Below, piece by piece: positions 1 to 12,959 of a stretch of DNA of 64,000 nt. A program made the position numbers and the translations under genes. Source of the DNA: Leucaena leucocephala (lineage: Eukaryota > Streptophyta > Magnoliopsida > Fabales > Fabaceae); contig CM073563.1 of NCBI GenBank assembly GCA_037074615.1, forward strand, positions 13,624,501 through 13,688,500, given 5' to 3'. The notes beneath the pieces were generated by a model. It worked only from the letters and a program-made list of their open reading frames with translations. It had not been told where the DNA came from and searched no databases. How positions within the stretch are numbered: the first letter of the stretch is position 1; every line of letters starts with the position of its first letter.

Positions 1-3000
1 ACTGGTGCTAACAGGCTCTAACCCTAGTACTTTACTATCTTAAACCCTTCACATATTGTCTTTCTTGGGTCTATCTGGCTCTTATTCTCATTCTCTTTTG
101 CCTCATCTTAGTGATTTTTCTGTTCTTACCTGACCTCTCTAACATCTCATGAGATATTCTTCTTCTATTGCCTTAGGCATATTATCTGCAAACTCATAAA
201 TATTTGTTACTTAGGACTAAAAACTTTAACTTTGATCAATTAATTCTTTTTCCATGTAAGAAGATTCTGAGTTTAGTCCATAATAGTAATAAGGCTATCT
301 GAAATTAACATCATGGGCACTCTTTCTGTTATGAGTCAACCAACTTGTAAAGCTTTTCTACCTTAACCTTTCCTTAGTATTCATCCTTGTAAAAAAATAA
401 TGTACTTATGGTTCATTACTTTCTTTCTCTAGGCTAGGTATACTGCGATCAACTGTAAGCCTCTTCAGGATCTAATTGTGACCCTGGAATTCTATTCTAT
501 ATGAGCCATGTTAGGATCTAACTATAATCCTCCAGAATCTACTGCAATTCCATTGTACTGTAGTTTCATCTCTAGAAGACCTAACCAAGGGACTAAGTTA
601 CAAGGTTAGCCACTTCCACTTAGTTGCTAACTCAACAGATAATTCCCTAATACTGATCACAGAAGCCAATATTATCTATTAAGACTTTACTCATTTCCTC
701 TATCACTCATAAATTTCATATATCATTCTCATTTTTCATAACTTTACTCATCTAGCATTGCAGAGAGCTACACAGGATTACCATGCACATATCAGTCATA
801 ATATGTACATCTCATCTGGTAGACATTACTCTACATGAGTTGTACTGTCCATTTTCTTGGCTTTGTCTCAAGAGCAATCTGAATCTATCGTAAGAGCGAT
901 CTAGCTCTATTGCAAGAATGTTAACTTTTATTACATAGACATTGGTTCTTCTTAGAACTGCATCATCTTTTACAAATGCTTATCATTTCATTTCATGTTC
1001 ATGATACATCATTCATGTATCTTATCCCTACTAATGGGACATGTCCTGAGTACTATAATCATTTGTCTATAAATTCGCTACTAACCTTCATCTCTAATCT
1101 CATCTATTGATGTTCTATTCCTTTATCATTACCAAGTTGAATTATCTAATTGCATCTCGTATGACATAGGAGCAATAATTTTTTTTTAAAACTTTCTCAT
1201 CATATCTACTATACCCTACATGTAATGTAAAAGGAGAGTGTTCATTCATCATAGCATACTCTAACAGGCATAATATGCAAGGAGATGCAATTATTTAAGT
1301 ATTCTCTAACATGCATGTCATCATATACAATTGCAAGGAAATACAACTGTTCATTATAACTTATGGCAATATAAGCCATATCACATAATTTGCTCAACCA
1401 ACCCTCATACGCACATTGCAATTAAATAATTAACTAGATAAACTTTAAAGCATTCTTTCCTCTGTCATATTATCTGTCAAACTATCTATCACATTATCTA
1501 GTTAGGATCTGACAATTTATTCAAGAATCTAAAGTAACTATTTATCTAACTTAGGCTGCCATGTTCCCTCTTATGAGGGTATAGACTCAACCCTTCATTA
1601 CTCTTTCTTACATAGGGAATAGGGGAGTCAATTTATCAATAAAACTGTGGCTACCTTTCTTTCTCTATACATCATAAACTTCTTTTCTTATTTCGTATAC
1701 ATCTACCACTTTGTTGAACTTCTACAACTGCTTGAGAAAAATTCTTTCTTTGTAACATGGAATTTAATCCGTGAACTAACTTCTTAGTCATTCAACTCTC
1801 ACTGTTCATATGGATGAACTTGGCTAAGTATTCATCAAAGGGTTTCTCTTTCCCTGTTTTAACCCTTAGCCTCACGCTTATCTCTATCTAACTGAGAGGA
1901 ATGCTTCTTGTAAACTCTTTGAGAAAAACTTCTCAGGTGAGTAGATAAATCTCCATCTCTATGGAGTAACTTCTACATCTATCTACTATCTATTAACTCT
2001 TTATATATGTATATCAGTCTCAGTCTGCTCTTGACTAGATTATAGTTCCTTTCTGGTCTGTCTCTTGATCCTGACTAACTTAAGTCACATGGATCTCATT
2101 CATCATCTAGCACTATTACTTCTATTCTCTAGGGTGCTCTACCCTATGTATGCTTGGTTATTGTTTTCTCGTGATGGGTCCCTCTGTTTTAGGAACATTA
2201 ACTTTCTATCTATTAGCCATCACATCTTTAACCTTAAGCCATGTGTTAGGCTCCTTCTTTGGCAAGTCTCAATCTAACTTTTAATTCTTTTGTTCAGATA
2301 AGACTAGTTGACCAAAGTCTTTCGTAACGTAGATCAACTCCTAGTGATCATACGGAGGATATACTTCTGAACATCATTTTAAACTGATTTTCTGTATCTT
2401 AGTACTTTGTATTACTTGGCTTACCTGCACACTGTACTAAACCTCTAACTAATACACTTTAACAAGGTTGGCATCTTCATTCTTATTATCAAGTCTATAT
2501 GTATTCTAGTCACGACCTGAGTACTAGCTAGTCATGACTCATGTTCTCTTTAAACTTTAGTCGCAACCATCTCAATCTACTCATCATGACTTGATAGCTC
2601 TATGCCCTTTAGTCACGACAAAAGGTCTTCTCATGTCGCGACCTGAACTGCTTTGTCTATATTAGTCGTGTCCTATGACTTGAGTCATTGCGACTTGGTA
2701 GCTCTGGAACTTCATGTCGTGGCCAATAGTCTTTACTCTAGCAATGTCCAATTCTTATTATTGGCTTTGATAAGCTTGAGTCAATTGAAACTCATTCATA
2801 TCTATCTACTATAATCACATTAAATAGGGAACATATCACATAGATGTTCAATCAACTATTATTTTATTATATCACATTAAAACTCATATTTCATGGCACC
2901 ATAACATTTGTACATACATTACATACATGTCAATTACATATACGGGGTAAGTCATAACTATTATACATCTATGTAATTACTTAACTTTACACTATTTACA

Positions 3001-3029
3001 AATTTACATTACCCCTAATCTCTTTTTAC
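1..3029 (-). mobile_element. decayed LTR-retroelement internal region (continues off left edge)
   Basis: AT-rich, no convincing ORF. It lies downstream, on the minus strand, of the LTR at 4,097-6,877, of a primer-binding-site-like sequence and of a coding remnant, so it is inferred to be the rest of that element. At 2,510-2,730 a motif like gtcgcgacctga recurs many times in diverged form. Family not determined. Confidence 0.4.
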
Positions 3030-3895
3030 ATTTTTTCTAGGGAATAGTGAATTGTAAATACTTCTGCATACAGAAATGCCACCCCTATATATCAGTTGGC
3101 AGATCATTTACCAAAAACTCACTTAGCTCTATGTGATATGTAGGAGTATATGGTAATATCTGGCTCACTACCATCTCATGCCAATCTTCTAGAATGTAAA
3201 TATGATTCACGTCAATGCCTTCTATTGTATACCTATTTAAATTCCTGCTACGGTATTGAGGAACTGTAGATAAATTGACTGTTCTTGATCTCTACTTTTA
3301 TCGATCCCTTGACCTAGACTAAGTAATTCACTCTCCTAGCTTTCTTAAGACTGATATAGTTAACATTATCTATATTTAGCAAGGAAGGCTGGGCTTGACT
3401 AGGACTAGTAACATCACACTGATCTTTCTCTATAAAGTCACATATTCCTAGAGTTTGAGAATGGAAGAGGACTGTCATAGACTCTGATTGGATCTCTGGA
3501 TTAAGGGTCTACTGTAGGTTACTCATATCAAATTTATCCTCAAACTCTAGTGGAGGAGAAATAATATCTGGTTTACCTATAATCAAGTACCAGTACTCAA
3601 CTTCCTCAGCCGTAATATGTCCTCTCATTAGAGGAATAGAGCTTATATCAGGGTTAGAGGATACTCCAACAAACTCATATTATATAGAGTCACTAGACTC
3701 AAAATCATCTAGTACATGCACAACTTCAGACTGAATCTCTACATAATCTCCATATTATAGATTTGAGTCTACAGAAATATCTATGGGATATTTTGCTGTA
3801 GACCTCCCTAATTGATCCTTTATACTCTCATCTGAACTCTCTTTACTGTCTGAAGGAGGATCATAGCCTGGATGTACATCATCTTCATATATCAT
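3030..3895 (-). pseudogene. retroelement ORF remnant after the primer-binding site
   Basis: Reading the minus strand from an ATG at 3893-3895, one frame stays mostly open for about 200 codons with scattered stops, beginning MIYEDDVHPGYDPPSDSKES. After a frame change a second open stretch reads LEDWHEMVVSQILPYTPTYH followed by IELSEFLVNDLPT. It lies about 190 bp downstream of a degenerate primer-binding site, where gag or a first polyprotein ORF is expected. I recognise no domain with certainty; a structural (gag-like) protein of a plant LTR retrotransposon or a related reverse-transcribing element is the likeliest reading. Multiple stops make it non-functional. Confidence 0.45.
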
Positions 3896-4080
3896 TATCG
3901 ATCGAGTCTCCCTTATTAACTGATGGCTTTGACTTAACTTTATGAAATCACATATCTACTTCTGCATGAATTACTTAAATACGCAATACTAACTATCCCA
4001 ATAAATACCCTAACTTAACAAAGTACTTACTACTTAGATTTAGGGTATGGGAATTGTGTTATCTGATGCCAGAAACTTCT

Positions 4081-4093
4081 ACTTTGATACAAA
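4081..4093 (-). other. degenerate primer-binding site (initiator tRNA-Met type)
   Basis: The complement reads TTTGTATCAAAGT next to the LTR end near 4,097. This resembles TGGTATCAGAGC with a few mismatches and fits a 5' LTR of a minus-strand element whose interior runs toward position 1. Confidence 0.45.
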
Positions 4094-4096
4094 AAT

Positions 4097-6877
4097 AAAA
4101 CATCCTTACTTTCATACATCTTATGGACTATTCAATAGCATTTAGAACCACTTACAAGACCTTGGAAGCCCATTAGCTAAATCTAGAATTTTACTCTTCT
4201 CGAGTTACTGTTCATATGGTATTTCCAGATTAGGCAACAAATTTCATAAAATCATGATTAATCCTAGAAAAATCAAAATGAAGTGGTTCAAAAAGCTACG
4301 TGAAGATAACATCTTGAAATTTAAGGGAAAAATAATCTCCAAACCAAATACTTAGTGAATTAATACAGTTTAATCGTCAAAGATTACTGTTTATTTTGTT
4401 AAAAATTCTAAAAATAGATTCTGGTCCCTTAGTTTGAAAAATTTGTTCTCTTGGTATAGACATCAAAATAAGGTGTTCTTAGTGTCAAAATAAAGTTTGA
4501 CATGTTAACTAAATATCTATAAAATTTCATATATTTATCTCATCATTTAATATTTTTCATTACATCATGAGCATTGTGGCTCAAACATGTCATATAACAT
4601 CATTACTTGCAACAATTTATACATTCATCATATAACATTTACATTATCCAATCCCTAACTTCTCTTCATGTTTCTTCATCCTCTTTCATCATTAATAAAC
4701 CTGTGGGATTGGAATTACATGGAGGGAGTGAGATTTATGTGGAAATCTTAGTAGCAAATGGTACTAAACAATGCATACATTAATGTAAATATTTGTGCTT
4801 GCTTGTGAAGGTGTTAACGTTGTGTAATGTGCATGCTTCCATGTAACATATGAAATACAATTGGCCAAAGTAATAATAGAAATAGAGTCCAATGCTTCTC
4901 ATATTTGTTTCTCTACTTTATCCCACACAACTTTTCATTTTAAAACCATTAGAATCATCAAAATCATGAAATTTCAAACACTGTTCATACGAGTGAATAG
5001 TAATAAAGAAGAACTTCAAAAACTACAACTTGGAATTCTAATGCTTCCAAGGTTCAAAACCTATCTAATCCTACACAAAATCATTATATGAATTCAATGG
5101 ACGCATTATATCATTGAAATTCCATCTCCTTTTATCATGAACAGTGCATACCAAATGGTTCAACTATGGTAAAGTCATGAATATCAACTTGATTCAACAA
5201 CCAGTCACCTAACTAGCGTGTTTAAGCTTCAATCACATATCTCTAACTTTAATTTCTTCTTTCTCTTTTGATTGCACCTTAGAGAAACCTCAACTTTCTT
5301 CCATGAAAACCCTAACTTCAAGATCCCAAATCAAAGCAAAATAAGCTAGGATAGATTGCTTACCTTTAATATCTAGCTTACTTGAACTTTAGGTCTTGGA
5401 TTCTTCTTTGTTTTGGCTTGAGTTTTTATCTTGCAAGAGGTTCCCCAAGGGTTCTCCTTAATGGTTTTGAGCAAAAAATAGTGGGGGTATTTATAGAAAA
5501 TTTCATGAAAAATGAATGGCCAAGATCACTTTGTGCACTATTTGATCTAATGGCTCATAATTGCTCTTACATCAAACTTGTCCACCAAGCCAATTTAAGA
5601 TAAGATCACATGGCAAAAATCATCTCTTCCCCTTGTCTTGTATGCCATGTGTAAGGTCTTGTGGGTCCCACCATGTGCAAACCCTAATTCTCACTTTATT
5701 CCTTTTCTTTTCTTTTTAAAAAATTCATAAATTATTCATTATTATATTTGGGTTCCAAGCAATTTTTGGGACTTATTGGGCTGCCCTAGGATAAAATATT
5801 GGGCTTCCTTATGCCTTCCTTGGGTCCAATAGCTAATTGGCACAAATCCTAATGCACTTTCCTTATACATATATCTTTAAAATATCTTGATTTTGAAATA
5901 AATGCTAGACTCCTCTTTTAATGGTTCTAAAATTTTTACAAATTTATTCTAATATAAAATAAACCCCTTGCAAAGTCTCATAATTTTTTGAGACTCAGAA
6001 GTCCTGATAAAATTTTTTTATATTTCCTGAAGAGCCTTTTATCGGAGCCTGATTTCACTTTAAGTTCTCAAAAGGCACTATTATTTATTCACACATCAAT
6101 AGAGTATTTCCTGACCTTGGTCAACTATTTTGGAAAATCTCCTTGACTATCTAACCTTAGTCAAATGACCAAAATACCCTTCATTTATCTCTGGCTCATT
6201 GACACAACATAATGGCACACTTAGTGACATTTTCATAATTTTATATTTTTCTCAGTTTTTATTAGCCCTGGCCCACATACTTATCTAAAAATATTATTGG
6301 GCCTATAAGGTGCCATTTTGAGCCCTCTACATGATCCACTACCTTCATAGGCTTAACTCCCGAGAAATTCTCTCGAAACATATTTTTGGGTTAATCCACT
6401 GTAAATTCCATAATAAATTCTACATAACTCCTTTTTGAGTTCTGTTAGTTTCATAAATTCTCATATTAATTATAAGAATTTAATGCCAAATTTTAACGGA
6501 TTCTGAGGTCCAGAAGATACTGTATTAATTTTCCTTTCTTCAAAAATTAATATAAATTTTTTGGGACCTCAAATCAAAATTTTATATTGCTTAAAATTGA
6601 TAAGAATAATTTTCTCTATTTACTGAGAAAATTTGGGAATAATATAATTTTGGTATTTTTGAGTCTTTTGCGGCTCCACTTTCAATAATTACCATTTTTC
6701 CCTTGAACTTTTGAAAATTACACTTTGCACCATAAACTTTTAAACTTTTTATTTTAGTCCCTCATCTTTGTACCTTTGTCTAATAATTATTTTTCCTTTC
6801 TATTCATCATCACAATCCTTTCCAAACCTCTTTCTACTATCAGTATTATACAGATGGAAAAAAATTAGGATGTGACA
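4097..6877 (-). mobile_element. long LTR (about 2.8 kb), probable Ty3/gypsy type, minus orientation
   Basis: On the minus strand it begins TGTCACATCCTAATTT at 6877 and ends with GGATGTTTTA near 4,097, typical of long plant gypsy-type LTRs. A TATA-like tataaatacccc lies near 5,489 (complement). It is homologous over its length to the inverted sequence 6,878-11,287: examples are 6,310-6,480 against 7,190-7,390, and 5,480-5,600 against 7,900-8,010. An interior and primer-binding-like site follow at its 3' end, so it is a 5' LTR. Confidence 0.65.
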
Positions 6878-8625
6878 AACTTAGTCTAATTTATAAAAGT
6901 TCTAGGGCTATTATAAAATGTATAGATAAATTTTGGGCCTTGAAGTATAATTATAAAAAAGTTTAAGGGATCAAAATATAATTTGTTAAAGTTCAAGGGC
7001 AAAATCGTAATTAGAAAGAAGTTATGTTAGAAAAGGCCCAGAACTGTCTGGAAATATTATATTCTCAAATTTTACCAGAAAATAGAGAATAGAAATTGGG
7101 TCAAGTATATTTTTTGGAATTTTGATTTGAGGATTTGGGATAATTGATATTTCTAAAGTCCAGAGATTATTACAAACCTTTTGGATTTTCTATTCAGATG
7201 AAACTTGGCAAGAAATTCCCATAATTAATATAGGAATTTATAAAATTAATAGAACTCAAAAAAAGAGTTTTGTAGAATTTATAATAGAATTTACAATAGA
7301 ATAATGTATTCGATAAATACTTTTGGATGAGTTTTCTTGGGAATTGAGTCATAAAGGTGTTGGACTCATTTAAAGCCTAAGTTGGCATCCTATAGGCCCA
7401 ATAAAATATCTAAATAGTAATGTGGGCAAGTGTCCAGAGAAACCCTAAAAAATGTAAAAGTACGAAAATGCCTGTGTTGTAATACTAAACAAAAGATGAA
7501 TGGAGGACATTTTGATCATTTGGGCATGGTCAAAACATCAAGAGAGAAACAAGAATGATTGATCAGAGTTAGAATATACCCTGATGAAGTGAAAAGAGGT
7601 ATGGAATAACAATTATGCCTTTAAGGTTAATATAGTATAAAATGATGAACCAAGGGCACTTTATTCATTTTACAAGGGATGGTAAGTTGATAAATACCCA
7701 GTCTAATAATGTAAGTTGTAGGAAAAATTTAGATATTGGATTTAAGTTCAAAAAATATATTATGCAATTGCAGAAAAATTTGAGTTATTAAACATTCTGA
7801 TTTTTGTTAAATTTGACTAGGCCAGTACCATATTGGACTAGAATTTTTTCAATCAAATCCTAGCCCTAAATTTTGCCAAACAAGGCCCTAAAGGATGTCA
7901 TAAAGTGGCTTGATGGGCAAGACAAGTTTAAGATTGAATATGGACTATTGGATCAAATAGTGAAAGATTAAATCCTAGCCATCCATTTACACCCAAATGT
8001 TTCTATATATACCCCCTCCTATACATTCATGCCAAGCATTAAGAACCATGGGGAGCTGCTACTAAAAATGGAATTCAAGCAAGAAGAATAGGGAAATAAA
8101 GTAGCTAAACAAGCAAGGATCCAATGTAACTTCTTCCTCCTACCTTTGTATTATATTGTAGGTAGATTTCTCTTGAATTTGGATGTTGAAATACCATTTT
8201 CTTTCCTTGGGAAGCTGTTTCAAGAAATTTATAAGTAAAAGGAGAGGATGAATTTTATATTATAGATAGTTTAGATAATCTTAGACGACTAGACTTAAGT
8301 AGTTTGAGCTTAGGAAATCATGTAATCTTAAAATTGTAATCTTGAATCCTTTCTATCACTGTTCATATGCATGGGAAAAATTTAAAGTTTCTTGATTTTG
8401 ATTCTTCCAATGGGTTTAAAACTAAAAATTGTGTGGGATAAAGTAGAGAAACAAATATTGGAATTAAAATGAGAATTTTTAGAATTTAGGAAGATGTTGC
8501 ACATTTATGGACAAATTTCATAGGAGGAGTTTGATTTTCATAATTCTAAGATTATATTTGAATTCCTTGGATAAAATTATGTAGGATAAGTCTAAGGAAA
8601 TAATTATTATAAAACTAAACCACTA

Positions 8626-8658
8626 ACTCCATGATTTAAGTTTAGAGTTAGGGGTTTT
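8626..8658 (+). repeat. 33-bp direct repeat, left copy
   Basis: Exact copy of 10056-10088. It begins actccatgatttaag and ends ggggtttt. It flanks the insert in the right LTR. Confidence 0.9.
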
Positions 8659-10055
8659 GAATTAATATTGATTCATTTTGAGTCAGCTGCAATCAAAAGA
8701 AATGCTGACAAAATAGATGAGTCTTTAATAACTCATTCTACCCTGCAAATTTTGAAAGTTCTCACTCCATCCCAGTGGGGGCAAGATTTAAATAAAAACA
8801 AAACCTTTGGGATAAATTTTGATCCTATAGGATATAATTACCATGATTATATTGATGCATGTTATCAAGTCTTCTAGGATCAGAATAAACTTTTTAAACA
8901 TACTTGGTTTATTTATTTTAAACTTAAAACCAAGTACAACTTCCCTCAATGGTTTGGACACTGGTGGGATTTCTTTGGACCTACTCCAGAGATATTTCCT
9001 GCAGAAGTAGTTTGAGCTCTTGAGCTTTTCAGACAAAAGTTCAACATTGAAGAAAATCCTTTTCCTGTTGAACTTTATTATTTTTCAAACTTATATGTAT
9101 CTTGGATTTTCTCCTGGAATTATAGATTCTCTCAAACTGAATGATCAAGATTTTTGCCAGTACTCCAAAGACTTCCTTCTGTCAAGTGGTGGCATAAATT
9201 TGAGCTTTTAAGAATAAACACCTAAGCAGTCGAGAGATGGTTTAAACAGAATCCCCAATTCGTCTGTATGACATAACACAACAAGTTCCTAAATCAGAAG
9301 AACAGGGTACAATCTGTCCTCGCCTCAACAAACGAGAAGGCTAGCCTTATTAACCAATTAAACTCTATGCTCCAGATTTTACAGCAACAGGAGCAGACTC
9401 CTTCTACAAGTCAGACATATTCTGCACCACTATCAGAGAAAGGTGATGAAGTAGAATATGTCCTCGACTTAGATGAAGATTAAACTATCTAGAGACTTAG
9501 TGGATCGAGTAATCTGTCCTAGGTCTTTTGGAAAATTTGTAAAGTACTGTTTAAAATTGCTGTAGCAGTACTATTTAAACAGTAAGTCACTGTAGTGTCG
9601 GCAGAATACTGTAGTGTCAACAGATACTATGTAAATAGTGTTATGATGCAGAACTGTGCAAATAGTAAAAAATATTCCACGTCAGAACACTGTTCAAACA
9701 GTAACCGCTCCTGCCTTCTTAAGTCGCATTCATTTCCTTCTGAAGCAGGTTCAGTTATGCCCACTTCCTTACACTTAGAGAGAGATACTCCTGAGTCTAG
9801 AGAGAGAGTCTCCTCCTTCTGTATCCCTTCCTCTTCTTGTAAGTTATTTATGTTTTAATATATCTTACTTTCTGTTCTTCTAAGCTTTCTTTTCTTCTAT
9901 TTTCATATCATTACCTCCTCTTATGAGCTAAGCTTGGCCGATTCTATCGCCTTTTAGTTCATTCAAGAGCATCCCCTCTGCATGCATTTTATTCTTCTGT
10001 AATGCATTAACTAGTCCGTCCAGTGGTCTACTTCCTTTTCTTATTTCTCCCCTCT
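8659..10055 (+). mobile_element. pararetrovirus-like or retroelement-derived insertion inside the LTR
   Basis: Bounded by a 33-bp exact direct repeat. The left part is a decayed ORF (8,668-9,483). The right part (9,490-9,850) is non-coding, with several ACTGTAG-type repeats and a purine-rich gagagag stretch before a pyrimidine-rich run, resembling the leader or promoter region of a reverse-transcribing element. No LTRs bound it. Assignment to an endogenous caulimovirid is an inference from the protein style; no reverse transcriptase is present to decide. Confidence 0.5.
8668..9483 (+). pseudogene. decayed reverse-transcribing-element protein (movement/coat-proximal type?)
   Basis: One frame reads about 270 codons with a handful of stops (first TAG at 8875). 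It contains aromatic-rich segments such as HTWFIYFKLKTKYNFPQWF and GHWWDFFGPTPEIFPAEV, then a C-terminal part rich in Q, S and T (SMLQILQQQEQTPSTSQ) ending in acidic residues (EYVLDLDED). I associate this style with unclassified polyprotein segments of endogenous pararetrovirus-like elements in plants, but I cannot name the domain. There is no ATG-initiated intact frame and no protease or reverse transcriptase. Confidence 0.45.
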
Positions 10056-10088
10056 ACTCCATGATTTAAGTTTAGAGTTAGGGGTTTT
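10056..10088 (+). repeat. 33-bp direct repeat, right copy
   Basis: Identical to 8626-8658. The LTR sequence resumes immediately after it. Confidence 0.9.
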
Positions 10089-11287
10089 AACAACTAAAAT
10101 AAGTTGTATACACCATGTAATTATGTTTAAGACCTAGAGACATCCAATATGATTTTGGAAATTAGTTTACCAAAAGTATGCATGATTGGAAGCTTAGGAA
10201 GCAAGTGCAAGAACAAGAGAGAAAGCTTATGTTTAAGGTAGTGGACTTACCTCTTTTTGTGATTGATATGGTATGCTTATGTGTTGACATGTATATGATG
10301 ATTGAATGATATTGTGAAATGATAAATGGTGTTGAATATTTTATGAATAACATATTTCCATGGCTATGCATATCTATATAAAGCATATAGCATGACGGCA
10401 AGTCCCTAATTAAATAGAGTTTATTGAAATTACATATCATACATAAGCATACATCTTGCATATTTAAGAGATAATGTTTGCTATTGAGATTCTCTATAGT
10501 CTCACCCTCCCACAACCAATCAATTTAGGTAAAGTATGATGGAAAATGTATGCATGGAGAAGCGCTAAAAAAAGGAAGAAAGGAAATGGTAGTTATTTGT
10601 TCTACCTTATATTGTATAAATTACCAACCATGTTCATGTCATATAATATGCCATTATATGTAAAGAAAAATGTATGAAATAATTTTGGCATAACTCCATG
10701 TTGTAAATGAGTGTATGGGAATTCAAGTTTATGATTTATAGATGTTGGAATAATTTATGAGATTTATGAAAGAAAGTCAAATGGTAAAAATGTAGGTCCT
10801 GGAGCAGTTTTGTTGTAACTTCAATTTGACCTAGCAAATGATGGAACTAATTCAAGAAATTGTATTATCATTTATTACACATCCAGAGCTTTAAATTCAT
10901 AAGTAACACATCTCATTTGGATGTGTAAATAAATAGATATGAAGTTCTAAAATTAAGAGGCAAAATCTAGAATTTCTAGAATTTACCATATAAACAATAA
11001 AAAGTAACAATTTAACTGTATTGATTGGCAAGGTAAATGTCTAGATTTATATTTTTTCCTTAAAGAGATATGAAAAAGATTCAAGTAGAAATTTGAAGCA
11101 ACTCCATATGATTTTTTTAGTATTAGTTATGAGTTTTTAAAGTTGGGTTGTTAATTTATAATTTACCAAATGAACAGTACGTGATAATTAAATTAAAATT
11201 TTTTAATTTTTGGGCCAAATTAATGCTTCCGCTAGTTAAATACACTTTTGAATATGTACTCTGAAGGGTTAAAAGTGGGATGTTTCA

Positions 11288-12955
11288 ACTAGCAATCTTC
11301 CCATTAGATGTAACCCATTTTGACTATGTATTTCTACATCATTTTAGGAGTATTTTATCATATTATTGTGGCATTATTGCATATCTTTTGCTATATTTGT
11401 TAGAGTGCCAACTTTGATTTAGTCCTTAATAGAGGTAAAATTGTCATAATTGGGATTGATTGTTATTAATTGATTTCTAGGACAATTGATGCTACATTAT
11501 GTTTGATTTTCATTGTAGGAACTTTTAGGGAAATTTGGGTAAATTTGGAAATAGGATTCTAGTCCAAATGCTATTAATAAGAAATGATCAAGTAATTATA
11601 GAAATGCCACCAGAGGACCACTTATTGAAACTATGCATTTTTGTTAAAAGTGTGCATTACATCGTGTCAAGCAACACAGTGAAAAAACTCACGATTTAAG
11701 CATTCTCCAATTTTTAGATTCGACCCAAGACCAATTGTTGACTCAAAAACTCAACTCCAATCAACCTATATTACCAAAAATTAAACCATAATGAGACAAT
11801 AATTCATTCATTCATCATTTTTCACAAACCCTATCCTCCATTTTCTCTCCCACTTATATCCTACCTTTCTTCCTTCCATTGTCACCTTCTTCTACCCTCT
11901 CCTCCATGGTTAGAAGTGTTGAGTTTCTAATGGGTGTCTCCATTAAAGCTATGAGGGGCTAAGGTTAATCATCTCTTGGGGAATGGAGTTGTGGCTTGCT
12001 TTGATCTTCATTTGGGGAGTTGTTCTAGTTCTACTTATGTTATTTCTCCATTAAGTACTTAGGATTTGGTAGATTTAGTTTTTTCTTTGTATTTAATGTT
12101 GAGATTGAGACCAAGGCCCTAATTGTATTGAGCTAGTCATTATGTATTATGGATTGGTTTATGTATTTGGAGATTTATCATCACTTTAATGCATTTTCAA
12201 CTGAGTTTTCTCTTATGGAATTGTTGGTCTGTCTTTTAGGATTTTATTGCTAGAGCTTGATTAATATTGCAAGGTGATGGTTTAATTTGGTTTGGTATAT
12301 TTAGTGTTGAGTACATGGCATGAGAGTGCTAGGAGCATTCATGTAATGAACTTTTCCTAATCATAATCTTGGAGTTAGACTTAATTCTATAGTTAAGTGT
12401 GCCTAAGTATATAAATGACATTTAAGAGTTATTGGATAATGTTGAGTTTCCTTGTTTGATAGGCAAGTGAATCTATGGTCTATAGAAAAGTTAGATGTTA
12501 TTTTATGTAATTAGGTTGATTTTGTTTAAAAGATGTTTTGAACCTTCTATATGAATTGAATCCAAATTTGCCACCAAACTAAATCTCAAGGGATCCATTC
12601 CACAGTATTTCATATCATCTTCCATCCATCATATCTCATAAAAATACTAAAAAGATAATAGTTTAGGTCATTTCACATTCATTGCTATTTACCTTGTTTT
12701 ATAAAAACCTAAAATGATTATACCCCTTTTGTAAATAGTTCATTACATGTCATATAAATTACTTCAGAAACAATAAAATGTTCCTTGAGAAAGAGAGAAT
12801 AATCCTAAGTCTACACTATATTGTATCCCTTGGTTTAATTTTGATTAGGGACCCCAAGGCATACAAAGGTCATTCCATCACCATTCCAATAATCTTCAGC
12901 TTACTCGAACAAACAAGTTGCATATATGAACTAAATGCATTATTGTCTATGTGAA
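11288..12955. other. non-coding, unassigned
   Basis: AT-rich. A pyrimidine-rich stretch at 11,820-11,910 resembles a 5' leader, but no supported exon follows. The 5' LTR of the copia downstream may lie here; I could not match it to 17,451-18,352. Confidence 0.3.
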
Positions 12956-12959
12956 AGAC

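Larger units (their letters stand above)
6878..11287 (+). mobile_element. second long LTR, plus orientation, head to head with the first; interrupted
   Basis: Inverted, diverged homologue of 4,097-6,877. A TATA-like tatatatacccc lies near 8,003, and it ends GGGATGTTTCA at 11,287. Removing the insert at 8,659-10,088 leaves about 2.98 kb, close to its partner. Its first bases (TGTCACATCC) are not visible at the junction, so the 5' tip was probably lost. No primer-binding site follows 11,287, so it is probably a solo LTR or truncated element. Confidence 0.6.

Noticed and set aside
10162..10515. 117-codon minus-strand open frame
   Set aside because: It lies inside the right-hand LTR, has no recognisable motif and low complexity; likely chance.
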